The notes below the pieces were generated by a model that was not told the DNA's origin, did not search any database, and saw nothing but the letters and a program-made list of their open reading frames with translations. Position numbers and translations under genes: made by a program. Shown here piece after piece: positions 1 through 9,453 of a stretch of 64,000 nt of DNA. The stretch lies in contig URGJ01000001.1 in NCBI GenBank assembly GCA_900547445.1, positions 149,207 through 213,206 of the forward strand, given 5' to 3'. Each line of letters begins with the position of its first letter. The stretch's first letter is position 1. This DNA comes from an uncultured Oscillospiraceae bacterium. Its GTDB lineage: Bacteria; Bacillota; Clostridia; Oscillospirales; Acutalibacteraceae.

Positions 1-1878
1 GTCGAACACGCCCTCGCCCATATTGAGGAGGCGGCTCTGCGCGCTTTTTCCGCCTCAAATCAGCGTTGGTACGCCGTTAAAATATTTGAGCGCGACCAAA
101 AGGTTTTAAAGCGCCTTAATATTGAGAAAAATGTGCTTATGCATATTGAAAGCGATATAAAGGCGGCGGAAAAGGAATGTGACGACGACGCGGAAAGCAT
201 AATCACCAACGAACGCTACATATATATCGCCTCTTTATTAAAGGGCTGTTACAGGAAAAAATCCGCAGGCAGGCTTACGGTATCCGATAAAATCGACAAG
301 GTTGTTACCAACCGTTTTGCCGCACTGCCTATTTTCGCGGTGATAATGTTTTTGGTTTATTACATATCGGTTTCGACAGTCGGCGCGGTTGCGACCGATT
401 GGGCGAACGACGGCGTGTTCGGCGACGGCTGGCACCTTTTCGGGATAGGTACGAACAGCTATAACGAGGCTATGGACAGCTACGCCGCCGAGAACATTTT
501 TACAGCTGAGGTAAAAACCGCGGTCGAAAACGCCGCGGCGGTGGGAACGGTTGGTGCTCAAGAGTTAAAGGCGGCCGTAAATGACGGCAGCTTTGCCGAT
601 TTTGACGAGGCTTATTCCACCTATGCCGATTCCTTGTCAGAGTCGGGCTTTGATATTTCTGAAACGGTTGATAAGGCTCTTGAAGCAGAAGCTGTCCCGA
701 AGGCCGAAAGCTACGGGGTGTGGATACCGGGTATCCCCGTGCTTGTCGAAAAGGGTCTTGACGCGCTTAACTGCGCCTTCCCGCTTAAAAGTCTTGTGCT
801 TGACGGCATTGTCGGTGGCGTGGGGGCTGTGCTGGGCTTTGTGCCGCAAATGCTCGTGCTCTTTATTTTCCTTGCCTTTCTTGAAGCCTGCGGCTATATG
901 GCGCGAATCGCCTTTGTGCTTGACAGGGTTTTCAGAAAATTCGGACTTTCGGGAAAATCATTTATACCTATGCTTATCGGCACGGGCTGCGGAGTACCGG
1001 GAATTATGGCGTCGCGCACCATTGAAAACGAGCGCGACCGCAGAATGACGGTTATGACCACCACCTTTATCCCCTGCGGCGCAAAGCTTCCGATTATCGC
1101 GCTTATTTCGGCTTCGCTTTTCGGCGGCGCGTGGTGGGTAGCCCCCAGTGCCTACTTTGTGGGTATAGCGGCGGTTATCATTTCGGGAATAATTCTTAAA
1201 AAGACAAAAATGTTCTCGGGCGACCCCGCGCCCTTTGTAATGGAACTGCCCGCCTATCATATACCCACACTCGGAAATATCCTGCGTAGTATGTGGGAGA
1301 GGGCAAGCTCCTTTATAAGGAAGGCGGGAACAATTATTCTTTTAGCGTCAATAGTTATCTGGGCGGGGTCGAGCTTCGGCGTTACCGACGGACATTTTGG
1401 ATTTAGCACCGATACCGAGCTTGAAAACAGCCTTCTCGGAATAATCGGCGGCGCGGTCTGCAAAATTTTTGCGCCCTTGGGCTTCGGGACGATAAAGGCA
1501 ACCGTCGCTACGGTTATGGGACTTGTCGCAAAGGAGGAGGTTGTCGGCGTGTTCGGCGTGCTTGATTTTGAGGGTATGACCCGCCTGTCTGCCTATTCCT
1601 TCCTTATTTTCAATCTGCTCTGCGCCCCCTGCTTTGCCGCTATGGGCGCGATAAAACGTGAAATGAACAGCGGAAAATGGACCGCCTTTGCTATCGGTTA
1701 TCAGTGCGCCTTTGCATACGCCGTGTCGCTTATCTTTTATCAAATTGGCTCGGCGGTTTCTGGAAATATTAATGCTGTCGGGCTTATCTTTGCTTCGGCG
1801 GTTTTGGCGGTAATGCTTTACTTACTTTTAAGACCAGCGAAAAAAAACCGACCGGCTTCCGCAGATTTCGGCGGTTAA
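1..1878 (+). CDS. feoB: Ferrous iron transport protein B, 5' end outside window
   Basis: GTP-driven Fe(II) importer of the inner membrane. The reading frame is open from base 1, so the ATG at 133 is not the start; the N-terminal G domain lies upstream of the window and the visible part begins in the helical linker. Visible are the membrane Gate modules, including the family-typical stretch GTGCGVPGIMASRTIE near bases 980-1025 and a second Gate copy (VATVMGLVAKEEVVGVFGVL) near 1500-1560. An extracytoplasmic insert between the first transmembrane helix and Gate 1 (about bases 390-800) is hydrophilic. It is followed after 21 bases by a Cys-rich partner gene, the usual arrangement in Clostridia. 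Identity is secure; regulation (for example FeoA or Fur sites) cannot be judged because the operon start is not in view. Confidence 0.95.
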   Translation, partial: VEHALAHIEEAALRAFSASNQRWYAVKIFERDQKVLKRLNIEKNVLMHIESDIKAAEKECDDDAESIITNERYIYIASLLKGCYRKKSAGRLTVSDKIDKVVTNRFAALPIFAVIMFLVYYISVSTVGAVATDWANDGVFGDGWHLFGIGTNSYNEAMDSYAAENIFTAEVKTAVENAAAVGTVGAQELKAAVNDGSFADFDEAYSTYADSLSESGFDISETVDKALEAEAVPKAESYGVWIPGIPVLVEKGLDALNCAFPLKSLVLDGIVGGVGAVLGFVPQMLVLFIFLAFLEACGYMARIAFVLDRVFRKFGLSGKSFIPMLIGTGCGVPGIMASRTIENERDRRMTVMTTTFIPCGAKLPIIALISASLFGGAWWVAPSAYFVGIAAVIISGIILKKTKMFSGDPAPFVMELPAYHIPTLGNILRSMWERASSFIRKAGTIILLASIVIWAGSSFGVTDGHFGFSTDTELENSLLGIIGGAVCKIFAPLGFGTIKATVATVMGLVAKEEVVGVFGVLDFEGMTRLSAYSFLIFNLLCAPCFAAMGAIKREMNSGKWTAFAIGYQCAFAYAVSLIFYQIGSAVSGNINAVGLIFASAVLAVMLYLLLRPAKKNRPASADFGG

Positions 1879-1899
1879 AGCAAATTAGGAGGTAAATGT

Positions 1900-2076
1900 A
1901 TGATTTCGTGGCTCTATGAAAATATGGGCACAATAATTGTCGCGCTCGCGGTTTCAGCGGCAGCGGCGGCGATTATCATAAGAGCGGTTAAAAACCGAAA
2001 AATCGGCAAAAGCTCCTGCGGCTGCGGCTGCAGCTGTTGCCCGATGGAGGGCAAATGCGGCGCGGATAAACATTAG
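1900..2076 (+). CDS. FeoB-associated Cys-rich membrane protein
   Basis: A 58-residue protein. It has one transmembrane helix (about residues 9-27, rich in Ala, Val and Ile), a short basic stretch (KNRKIGK), then a Cys cluster CGCGCSCCPMEGKC. The start ATG at 1900 follows a strong AGGAGG site at 1887-1892; an overlapping ATG at 1896 reads only a few codons. It lies 21 bases after feoB. Small Cys-rich membrane proteins next to feoB are a recognised family in Firmicutes. A role in metal handling at the FeoB exit or entry is an inference from position and cysteines, not shown. It is the last gene of the iron operon. Confidence 0.8.
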   Translation: MISWLYENMGTIIVALAVSAAAAAIIIRAVKNRKIGKSSCGCGCSCCPMEGKCGADKH

Positions 2077-2131
2077 AGATTATACATAGCGCGCAAGTTC
2101 CCGCTTCCGATATCTAATGTCTAAAATCTGA

Positions 2132-2160
2132 TTGACAGCACACCGTAAAAAAGATATAAT
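2132..2160 (+). promoter_or_regulatory. Sigma-A promoter of galT
   Basis: Consensus TTGACA at 2132-2137 and TATAAT at 2155-2160 with a 17-base spacer. It sits 24 bases before the galT start and should drive galT and the overlapping AEC permease. Confidence 0.85.
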
Positions 2161-2183
2161 TTAAAAATGGGACGGTGTGATAA

Positions 2184-3674
2184 ATGATTGATAAAAGTAT
2201 AAAAAAGCTTGTCTGCTACGGAATGGAAAAAACTCTGTTCCCTGAGCGAGACAGAATTTATGTGACAAACCGTATTCTTGAAGTTTTAAATTTGGACGAA
2301 TACGGCTGTGAGGAAGAATTTACCGACGTAAATCTTGAGGAAACCTTAAAGGAGCTTCTTGATTTTGCGGTGGAAAAGGGACTTATAGAAGACAGTATTG
2401 TCCATCGCGATTTGTTCGATACAAAGCTTATGGGCGCTATGATGCCCCGACCCTCCGAAGTTACCGATCGCTTTAATGAACTTTATAAGGAATCGCCTAA
2501 AGCGGCAACCGATTATTTTTACCGCCTTAGCTGTGACAGCGATTACATAAGGCGTTACCGCGTGGAAAAGGATATTAAATGGGTCACGGCGACCGAATAC
2601 GGCGACCTTGACATTACAATAAATCTTTCAAAGCCCGAAAAAGACCCCAAGGCGATAGCCGCGGCAAAGAACGCGCCACAGGCAGGCTACCCTAAATGTA
2701 TGCTCTGCCGCGAGTGCGAGGGCTACGCGGGCAGGCTTAACTTCCCCGCAAGGCAGAATCACAGGGTTATCCCGGTTAAAATCAACAACAGCGACTGGTG
2801 CTTCCAGTATTCGCCCTACGTTTACTACAACGAGCATTGCATAGTATTTAACGCAAAGCATACGCCCATGGCGATAAACCGCGACACCTTTAAAAAGCTG
2901 CTCGACTTTGTAAAGCAGTTCCCGCATTACTTTGTCGGCTCAAACGCCGATTTACCGATTGTGGGCGGCTCTATTTTAAGCCACGACCATTTTCAGGGCG
3001 GCAATTACACCTTTGCTATGGCAAAGGCTAAGGTTGAATATCCCCTTTCCTTTGAGGGCTTTAATGATGTTGACGCAGGCATTTTAAAGTGGCCTATGTC
3101 GGTCATAAGGCTTTCTTCTCCCGATTCAGACAGGCTGATAGCACTTGCCGATAAGATTTTAAAGGCTTGGCGCGGGTATACCGACGAGTCGGCGTTCATA
3201 TTCGCAGAGACTGACGGCGAGCCCCACAACACAATAACCCCTATTGCCCGCAAAAAGGGCGACCGCTTTGAGCTTGATTTGGTGCTTCGCAACAATATAA
3301 CCACACCCGAACAGCCCTTGGGCGTATATCACCCGCACAAGGAGCTGCACCACATTAAAAAGGAAAATATCGGGCTTATAGAGGTTATGGGGCTTGCTGT
3401 CCTTCCCGCCCGACTTAAAAACGAGATGGCATTGCTCCAAGACGCGATACTTGAAAACAAGGACATTAAAAATGACGAGGTGCTTTCAAAGCACTATGAC
3501 TGGGCAGAAGAAATTAGAGCCAAATATGACCTTATAACAAAGGAAAATATCGATAAAATTATTAAAGACGAAATCGGTCTCGTATTTGCAAAGGTGCTTG
3601 AGCACGCGGGAGTTTATAAGCGCACACCCGAGGGCATTTCCGCCTTTAAAAAATTTGCGGAGAGCGTAAAATAA
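2184..3674 (+). CDS. galT: UDP-glucose--hexose-1-phosphate uridylyltransferase, class II
   Basis: Leloir-pathway enzyme that exchanges UMP between UDP-glucose and galactose-1-phosphate in the cytosol. The 496-residue length and overall sequence match the Firmicutes class II GalT family, which is longer than the 350-residue class I enzyme. The N-terminal transferase domain holds the active-site-like SHDHFQGG (H267, H269, Q271); the C-terminal half (about 280-490) carries a YHPHKELHHIKKENIG segment typical of the group. The start ATG at 2184 is preceded only by a weak GGGACGG ribosome site. No galK or galE is nearby. Its stop overlaps the next gene by one base, so the two are co-transcribed. 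Confidence 0.95.
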   Translation: MIDKSIKKLVCYGMEKTLFPERDRIYVTNRILEVLNLDEYGCEEEFTDVNLEETLKELLDFAVEKGLIEDSIVHRDLFDTKLMGAMMPRPSEVTDRFNELYKESPKAATDYFYRLSCDSDYIRRYRVEKDIKWVTATEYGDLDITINLSKPEKDPKAIAAAKNAPQAGYPKCMLCRECEGYAGRLNFPARQNHRVIPVKINNSDWCFQYSPYVYYNEHCIVFNAKHTPMAINRDTFKKLLDFVKQFPHYFVGSNADLPIVGGSILSHDHFQGGNYTFAMAKAKVEYPLSFEGFNDVDAGILKWPMSVIRLSSPDSDRLIALADKILKAWRGYTDESAFIFAETDGEPHNTITPIARKKGDRFELDLVLRNNITTPEQPLGVYHPHKELHHIKKENIGLIEVMGLAVLPARLKNEMALLQDAILENKDIKNDEVLSKHYDWAEEIRAKYDLITKENIDKIIKDEIGLVFAKVLEHAGVYKRTPEGISAFKKFAESVK

Positions 3675-4591
3675 TGTTTACAACCGTTTTTTCGCAGGTT
3701 ATGATTCTTATGCTGATGATAGCGACAGGCTTTGTCGCGGCTAAGGCTAAAATAATGACCGCCGAGGGCGCGCGCTGCTGTACCGACATTGCACTTATCA
3801 TAGTTACTCCCTGCGTTATCATAAAATCGCTTATTCGCGAATACAGCAAAGAGATAATGAAATCCCTTGCCCTTGCGTTTATCATCACCCTGCTTGTTCA
3901 GGTGCTGATGATACTGTTAAGCTACATAATTCTTCATTCAAAGGACAAGGCAAGAGAGCGTGTACTGCGCTTCGGCACAATTTTTGCAAACTGCGGCTTT
4001 ATGTCGCTTCCGCTCCAGCAGGTAATTTTAGGCGCTGACGGCACCCTCTACGGCTCGGCTTATATCATAATGTTCAACCTCGTTATTTGGAGCTACGGCG
4101 TTTTCCTCACAAGCGGAGACAAAAGGTACATAAGCCCCAAAAAGCTGTTCATAAACCCGGGGATTATAGGTCTTGCAATAGGGCTTGTAATTTTCATTTT
4201 TTCTATTCCCGTACCTAAAATTCTATATTCCACAATCGACTATATTTCGGCATTGTATACCCCTTTACCGATGCTTATTATCGGCTATCACTTGGCGCAG
4301 AACAGTATTAAAACCGCCTTTAAGGATGCAAAGTGCCTGTTTGCGGTGTTGCTTAGAATGATAGTATATCCCCTTGCGGTACTCGGATTTCTGTATATTT
4401 TAGGGGTCAGAGAAACTCTGCTTGTTTCTGTGATTATTTCGGTCAGCGCGCCTGTTGCGGCGATTACCACGATGTTCTCCTCAAAATACGGGGCGGACAC
4501 ACCGCTTTCGGTGGATATGGTCTCTTTAAGCACGGTAGCCGCGGCAGTAACTATGCCGCTTGTTATCACTTTGGCGCAGCTTTTGGCGTGA
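3674..4591 (+). CDS. AEC-family transporter (auxin efflux carrier / malate permease type)
   Basis: An integral membrane protein of 305 residues with about ten hydrophobic helices spread over its length and two similar halves, as in the AEC family (PF03547) of secondary carriers. An N-terminal helix ATGFVAAKAKIM and the mid-protein segment FGTIFANCGFMSLPLQQ, including the NCGFMSLP motif, are typical. Substrates in the family are organic anions, so malate or another carboxylate is possible but unproven. Its ATG overlaps the galT stop (TAATG), implying translational coupling, though a metabolic link to galactose is not obvious. Confidence 0.85.
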   Translation: MFTTVFSQVMILMLMIATGFVAAKAKIMTAEGARCCTDIALIIVTPCVIIKSLIREYSKEIMKSLALAFIITLLVQVLMILLSYIILHSKDKARERVLRFGTIFANCGFMSLPLQQVILGADGTLYGSAYIIMFNLVIWSYGVFLTSGDKRYISPKKLFINPGIIGLAIGLVIFIFSIPVPKILYSTIDYISALYTPLPMLIIGYHLAQNSIKTAFKDAKCLFAVLLRMIVYPLAVLGFLYILGVRETLLVSVIISVSAPVAAITTMFSSKYGADTPLSVDMVSLSTVAAAVTMPLVITLAQLLA

Positions 4592-4605
4592 TTGTAAAAA
4601 AATAC

Positions 4606-4634
4606 TTGATTTTTGCCGCACGGTGTGTTATTAT
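4606..4634 (+). promoter_or_regulatory. Sigma-A promoter of rpmB
   Basis: TTGATT at 4606-4611 and TATTAT at 4629-4634, spacer 17 bases, 56 bases before the rpmB start. It begins 15 bases after the AEC stop codon. Confidence 0.7.
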
Positions 4635-4689
4635 AAGTGTTGCTATGTGGTTCGGTCGGATGACCGACAGAAAGAAGGAGGTGCAGACC

Positions 4690-4878
4690 ATGGCTAAATG
4701 TGATATCTGCAATAAGGAAATTGCTTTCGGAATTAAGGTTTCCCATTCTCACAGACGTTCAAACAGAACCTGGAAGCCCAACGTTAAAAAGGTTAAAGCA
4801 ATAGTAAACGGTTCTCCGCGTCGTATCAATGTTTGCACCCGCTGCTTGCGTTCGGGAAAGGTTACCAGAGCAATCTAA
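4690..4878 (+). CDS. rpmB: 50S ribosomal protein L28
   Basis: A 62-residue large-subunit protein. The start is the ATG at 4690, directly after AAGGAGGTG at 4675-4683; the longer in-frame reading from 4588 runs through the promoter and is not real. It has two CxxC pairs (CDIC near residue 4 and CTRC near residue 51), so this is the zinc-binding (C+) form of L28. Basic segments such as HSHRRSNRTWKPNVKK fit rRNA contact. It is a monocistronic gene with its own promoter and a hairpin terminator right after it. Confidence 0.97.
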   Translation: MAKCDICNKEIAFGIKVSHSHRRSNRTWKPNVKKVKAIVNGSPRRINVCTRCLRSGKVTRAI

Positions 4879-4899
4879 AGTTTTAACTTGCAAAAATAA

Positions 4900-4926
4900 C
4901 CCTTAGCGGCTGCTAAGGGATTTTTT
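4900..4926 (+). terminator. Rho-independent terminator of rpmB
   Basis: An 8-bp perfect stem (CCCTTAGC / GCTAAGGG) with a 4-base loop, followed by a run of six T at 4921-4926. Confidence 0.92.
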
Positions 4927-4947
4927 GTATGTAAGAAGGTATTATCA

Positions 4948-5610
4948 ATGATAAAAGCGGTATTGTTTGATTTGGACGGCACGCTTGTAAACTCACTTGC
5001 CGACCTTGCCGACAGCACCAATTTTGCCCTCAAAAAATTAGGCTTTCCCCCTCACGAAACCGAGGAGTACAAATACCTTGTGGGCGACGGAATACCAAAG
5101 CTTATCGAGCGCGCCCTGCCCGAGGGTGAAAAGACCGAAGAAAATAAAAGCAAATGCCTTGAGCTTTTTATGGCGCGTTACAGGGAGCATTATTTTGATA
5201 AAACCGACGCATACGAAGGTATTAAGGAGTTGCTTTCCGAGCTTAAAAAACAGGGCTTAAAAATCGCCGTGATTTCAAACAAGGCGCAGGAGATGGCGCA
5301 GAAGGTAACAGATAAGGTCTTCGGAGATATATTCGATACCGTCGCAGGCAAGCGCGAGGGCTACAAAACAAAGCCCGACCCCGCCTTAACCCTCGAGGTT
5401 ATAAAGGAGCTCGGCGTCACGCCGGAGACTTCTGTGCTTATCGGAGATTCGGGAATGGATATGGCGGCGGCGGTAAACGCGAAAACGGCGGGTATCGGCG
5501 TTCTTTGGGGCTTTAGAACTAAAGAAGAATTGCTCCGAAACGGCGCAAAATATATAGCAAGCACTCCCGCGCAAATTTTAAATATAATCAAGGAAATAAA
5601 AAATGACTAA
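4948..5610 (+). CDS. gph: HAD-family phosphatase, phosphoglycolate phosphatase type
   Basis: A cytosolic phosphatase of 220 residues. HAD motif I is FDLDGT (nucleophile Asp about residue 8), motif II is VISNKA, the motif III lysine lies in KTKPDP and motif IV is IGDSGMDMAAAVNA. The helical cap is inserted after motif I (about residues 15-90), giving subclass I cap topology as in Gph and PpaX. The true substrate (phosphoglycolate, pyrophosphate or a sugar phosphate) cannot be fixed from sequence. It overlaps the following MFS gene by 8 bases, so the two are translated together. Confidence 0.85.
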   Translation: MIKAVLFDLDGTLVNSLADLADSTNFALKKLGFPPHETEEYKYLVGDGIPKLIERALPEGEKTEENKSKCLELFMARYREHYFDKTDAYEGIKELLSELKKQGLKIAVISNKAQEMAQKVTDKVFGDIFDTVAGKREGYKTKPDPALTLEVIKELGVTPETSVLIGDSGMDMAAAVNAKTAGIGVLWGFRTKEELLRNGAKYIASTPAQILNIIKEIKND

Positions 5611-6778
5611 AAGAATTAGTTACACCTCTACGAAAATCGCCTCATACGCGGGTCTTTTCGTTCAGGCAATAGTCAATAATTTTCTGCCCATACTTTTTAT
5701 AGCGCTTCAGGATGTCTATAAAATAGGCTATGAAAAATTAGGCAGACTTATAATGTTCAACTTCATAACCCAGCTTGTGACCGATATGCTTACCCCTAAA
5801 ATCGTTGGGGTTTTGGGTTACAGAAAAACTGCCTTTATGTGTCAGGGCTTTGCGGCGCTGGGGCTCTCTTTGCTCTCCTTTTTGCCGCGTATAATGCCCA
5901 ACCCGTATGTCGGAATTGTGATTTCGGTTATGGTTTACGCCTTCGCAAGCGGGCTTATGGAGGTTATATTAAGCCCGTTGGTAGAAATGCTGCCGACAAA
6001 GAACAAGAGCGGAAATATGTCTATACTTCATTCCTTTTACTGTTGGGGTCAGGCGGTAACCGCCCTTGTAACAACCTTTTTAGTAAGCCTTTTCGGGTAC
6101 GCAAACTGGATGTTTATACCCATTATCTGGGCAATAGTACCTTTTATTAATATGTTCAGCTTCTTAAAAGTGCCGATTATTGAGCCAGAACCCGAGAGAA
6201 AGAGCGACAGCCTTAAAAAGCTTTTAAGCTCTCCGCTTTTTCGTTGCTTTATGGTTATGATGCTCTGCGCGGGCGCAAGCGAAATTGCAATGGCGGAATG
6301 GGCTTCAATGTTCGCGCAAAAGGCTCTCGGAGTTTCAAAGGTGATAGGAGACTTAGCGGGACCCTGTGCCTTTGCGATATTTATGGGAACAGGGCGCGTG
6401 CTTTACGCAAGGTTTGCCGAAAGGGTTTCTTTCCGCAAGACGGTTATAGCATTAAGCGCGCTTTGCGCCGCCTGCTATTTAACGGCGGCGTTCGTAAATA
6501 TCCCGCTTTTAGCCCTTATATCCTGCGCTCTTTGTGGCTTTACGGTAAGCGTCATGTGGCCGGGTACCTATTCCGCGGGAGCAAGAGCCTTTCCCCGCGG
6601 GGACGCGGTTATGTTCAGCGTTTTCGCTATGTGCGGCGACCTCGGCTGCTGCTTAGGACCTTGGATGTTGGGTATTATCGCCGATATAAAAAGCCTGCAC
6701 ACGGGCTTTGCGGTGACCGCCCTTTTCCCCGTAATTATGCTTATTACCGCGATTTTCTTCTTTAAGGAAGATAAATAA
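5603..6778 (+). CDS. MFS transporter
   Basis: A 391-residue polytopic membrane protein with twelve predicted helices in two halves. The linker between them is hydrophilic (EPEPERKSDSLKKLL, about residues 195-210). The pattern resembles sugar/fucose-type MFS carriers of the FucP-like kind, but no substrate motif is diagnostic. Its start lies inside the HAD gene (8-base overlap), so a phosphorylated or sugar-like substrate shared with that phosphatase is possible; this is inference from position only. The next gene begins 21 bases later with its own strong ribosome site. Confidence 0.85.
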   Translation: MTKRISYTSTKIASYAGLFVQAIVNNFLPILFIALQDVYKIGYEKLGRLIMFNFITQLVTDMLTPKIVGVLGYRKTAFMCQGFAALGLSLLSFLPRIMPNPYVGIVISVMVYAFASGLMEVILSPLVEMLPTKNKSGNMSILHSFYCWGQAVTALVTTFLVSLFGYANWMFIPIIWAIVPFINMFSFLKVPIIEPEPERKSDSLKKLLSSPLFRCFMVMMLCAGASEIAMAEWASMFAQKALGVSKVIGDLAGPCAFAIFMGTGRVLYARFAERVSFRKTVIALSALCAACYLTAAFVNIPLLALISCALCGFTVSVMWPGTYSAGARAFPRGDAVMFSVFAMCGDLGCCLGPWMLGIIADIKSLHTGFAVTALFPVIMLITAIFFFKEDK

Positions 6779-6799
6779 CAAATACAGGAGGCGTTTTAG

Positions 6800-7279
6800 T
6801 TGAAAAGAGAAGATTATTTAAGCTGGGACGAATACTTTATGGGCATAGCTCTGCTGTCCTCTATGCGGAGCAAGGACCCCTCAACTCAGGTGGGAGCTTG
6901 CATAGTTAATTCCGAAAAGCGAATTTTGTCTATGGGCTATAATGGTATGCCGCGGTGCTGTAGCGACGACGAGTTCCCGTGGGACAAAAACGAAAATCCC
7001 CTTGATTCAAAATATCTTTACGTCTGCCACGCCGAGCTTAACGCGATACTCAACTGTGCGAGCGGAAATGTCCGCGGCTGTACCGTTTACACCACCCTTT
7101 TCCCCTGCAACGAGTGCGCTAAGGCAATTATTCAGTCGGGAATTGCGGAGGTTGTCTATATGTCGGACAAATATTCCGACTCCGACTCGGTTTTAGCCTC
7201 AAAGCGTATGTTTACTACCGCGGGGGTAAAATTCAGAGAGTACAACATTTCGGGTAAAACGTTTGAACTTAAACTTTAG
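6800..7279 (+). CDS. Deoxycytidylate (dCMP) deaminase family protein
   Basis: A zinc-dependent deaminase of 159 residues (dCMP to dUMP, feeding dTMP synthesis; the same fold as ComEB). The catalytic zinc motif is CHAELNAI (His and Glu) and the second is PCNECAK (two zinc cysteines). An extra CCSDDEFPWD segment near residue 55 is typical of dCMP deaminases. The start is TTG at 6800, chosen because AGGAGG (6786-6791) is correctly spaced before it. Tex follows after 8 bases. Confidence 0.9.
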   Translation: MKREDYLSWDEYFMGIALLSSMRSKDPSTQVGACIVNSEKRILSMGYNGMPRCCSDDEFPWDKNENPLDSKYLYVCHAELNAILNCASGNVRGCTVYTTLFPCNECAKAIIQSGIAEVVYMSDKYSDSDSVLASKRMFTTAGVKFREYNISGKTFELKL

Positions 7280-7287
7280 GTGATTTA

Positions 7288-9453
7288 ATGGAAATAATTA
7301 AAATACTGACCGAGGAATTTTCGCTTAAGCCATTTCAGGTGGAAAACACCGTAAAGCTTATTGACGAGGGTAACACCGTCCCCTTTATTGCGCGTTACCG
7401 CAAGGAGGCGACAGGCTCGCTTGACGACCAGATACTCCGCGAGCTGTCCGACAGGCTTTCATATTTACGGAATATGGAGGAAACCGCAGAGAAGATTAAG
7501 GCGGCAATCGAGGAGCAGGGCGCGCTTACTGAGGAGCTTGTCTCTGCAATAGACTCGGCTAAAACCCTTACCGAGCTTGACGATATATACAGACCGTATA
7601 AGAAGAAGCGCAAGACAAGGGCTTCCGCCGCAAAGGAAAAGGGCTTAGAGCCCTTAGCGGAGCTGATTTACGCCCAGTCGCCCGACTGCGAAAAGCCGAT
7701 AAGCCTTGCCAAAAGCTACATAGACCCCGAAAAGGGTGTAGAAACCGCCGAGGACGCTTTACAGGGCGCAATGGATATTATAGCCGAGAAAATCTCGGAC
7801 GACGCGGACATAAGAAAGCGAATGCGCTTTGTCTGCTCGGCTCACGGCGTTCTTACAGTCAAGGCGGCGGGCGAGGAATTAGGCGTTTATGAAATGTATA
7901 AGGACTATTCCGAGCCTATTTCAAAAATCCCCGATCACAGAATACTCGCAATAAACCGCGGCGAAAAGGAGGACTTTTTAAAGGTCTCTGTTGATTTTGA
8001 CCGCGATAAGGCGATGTTTATAATCGCGAAAAATCATATTAAAGAGGGCTCCCACGCGACAGCCGCCGTAAAGGCGGCGGCGGAGGACGCATATACAAGG
8101 CTTATTTTTCCCTCTGTCGAGCGGGAGCTTCGCTCCGAGCTTACCGAACGGGCAAGCGTTTCCGCAATCAAGGTATTTTCCACTAATCTGCGCCAGCTAT
8201 TAATGCAGCCGCCTGTTAAGGATAAGGTCACTTTGGGTCTTGACCCGGGCTACAGAACAGGCTGTAAGGTAGCGGTGGTAGACGGCACGGGCAAGGTGCT
8301 TGATACAGGGGTTATCTACCCCGTTCCTCCGAAAAACAAGGTTGAAGAAGCAAAAAAGATTATAAAGGAACTGGTTAAAAAGTATTCGGTACAGGTTTTC
8401 GCCATAGGCAACGGCACGGCAAGCCACGAGACTGAGGTTTTCGCCGCCGAGGTTATAAGGGAGCTTGACAACGGACTTTCCTACATGGTGGTGTCCGAGG
8501 CGGGGGCGAGCGTTTACTCTGCCTCCAAGCTCGCCGCAGAGGAGTTCCCCGATTACGATGTTTCCCTTCGGAGCGCAGTCTCAATCGCGCGAAGACTTCA
8601 AGACCCGCTTGCCGAGCTTGTTAAAATCGACCCGAAGGCGATAGGAGTAGGTCAGTATCAGCACGATATGCCGCCTGCAAAGCTAAGTACCGCGCTTGAC
8701 GGCGTGGTAGAGGACTGCGTTAATACCGTGGGGGTTGACCTTAACACCGCGTCGGTTCAGCTTTTGTCACGCGTGTCGGGACTTTCTTCTGCCGTAGCGA
8801 AAAATATTGTATCCTACCGCGAGGGAAACGGCAAATTCACCTGCCGAACACAGCTTAAAAAGGTAGCGAAATTAGGGCCTAAAGCCTTCGAGCAATGCGC
8901 GGGCTTTTTGCGGATCGCCGACGGCAAGCAGCCGCTTGACAATACCTCGGTTCATCCCGAAAGCTACAAGGCGGCGGAGAGCCTTTTAAAGCTGTGCGGT
9001 TATAATGATCAAGATGTCAGAAACGGCAGGGCTTTAGGTCTTTCCGAAAATGCCGAGCAAAGAGGACTTGAGGCTCTCGCAAACAACCTTGAAATCGGTG
9101 TTCCCACCCTAAAGGATATAATAAAAGAGCTTGAGCGACCGGGCAGAGATCCGCGCGACGAGCTACCCCCGCCGCTTTTGCGCTGTGATATTATGTCTAT
9201 GGAGGACTTAAAGACGGGCATGGAGCTTACGGGCACGGTCAGAAACGTTATAGATTTCGGTGCGTTTGTCGATATCGGCGTTCATCAGGACGGGCTTGTG
9301 CATATCTCGCAGATTACAGACCGCTTTATAAAGCACCCCTCGGAGGTTTTAAAGGTCGGGGATATTGTTAAGGTTTGGGTTCTCGGTGTTGATGTCGCTA
9401 AAAAAAGAATTTCGCTTACAATGAGGAAAGATAAGATAAATGAAGCAAAATAA
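7288..9453 (+). CDS. tex: Tex family S1 RNA-binding protein
   Basis: A 721-residue cytosolic nucleic-acid-binding protein. In order it has an N-terminal helical HTH-like region, a YqgF-like RNase H fold (LGLDPGYRTGCKVAVVDGTG near residue 318), helix-hairpin-helix repeats (VNTASVQLLSRVSGLS near 485) and a C-terminal S1 domain (about 640-715, VRNVIDFGAFVDIGVHQDGLVH). The length and domain order match Tex/YhgF, which is linked to transcription and toxin gene expression and, more recently, to ribosome rescue. It overlaps the next gene by 14 bases. Identity of the family is secure; the precise role is not. Confidence 0.95.
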   Translation: MEIIKILTEEFSLKPFQVENTVKLIDEGNTVPFIARYRKEATGSLDDQILRELSDRLSYLRNMEETAEKIKAAIEEQGALTEELVSAIDSAKTLTELDDIYRPYKKKRKTRASAAKEKGLEPLAELIYAQSPDCEKPISLAKSYIDPEKGVETAEDALQGAMDIIAEKISDDADIRKRMRFVCSAHGVLTVKAAGEELGVYEMYKDYSEPISKIPDHRILAINRGEKEDFLKVSVDFDRDKAMFIIAKNHIKEGSHATAAVKAAAEDAYTRLIFPSVERELRSELTERASVSAIKVFSTNLRQLLMQPPVKDKVTLGLDPGYRTGCKVAVVDGTGKVLDTGVIYPVPPKNKVEEAKKIIKELVKKYSVQVFAIGNGTASHETEVFAAEVIRELDNGLSYMVVSEAGASVYSASKLAAEEFPDYDVSLRSAVSIARRLQDPLAELVKIDPKAIGVGQYQHDMPPAKLSTALDGVVEDCVNTVGVDLNTASVQLLSRVSGLSSAVAKNIVSYREGNGKFTCRTQLKKVAKLGPKAFEQCAGFLRIADGKQPLDNTSVHPESYKAAESLLKLCGYNDQDVRNGRALGLSENAEQRGLEALANNLEIGVPTLKDIIKELERPGRDPRDELPPPLLRCDIMSMEDLKTGMELTGTVRNVIDFGAFVDIGVHQDGLVHISQITDRFIKHPSEVLKVGDIVKVWVLGVDVAKKRISLTMRKDKINEAK

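Noticed and set aside
4588..4689. N-terminal extension of L28
   Set aside because: It would include the promoter and the ribosome site; L28 starts at the ATG at 4690.
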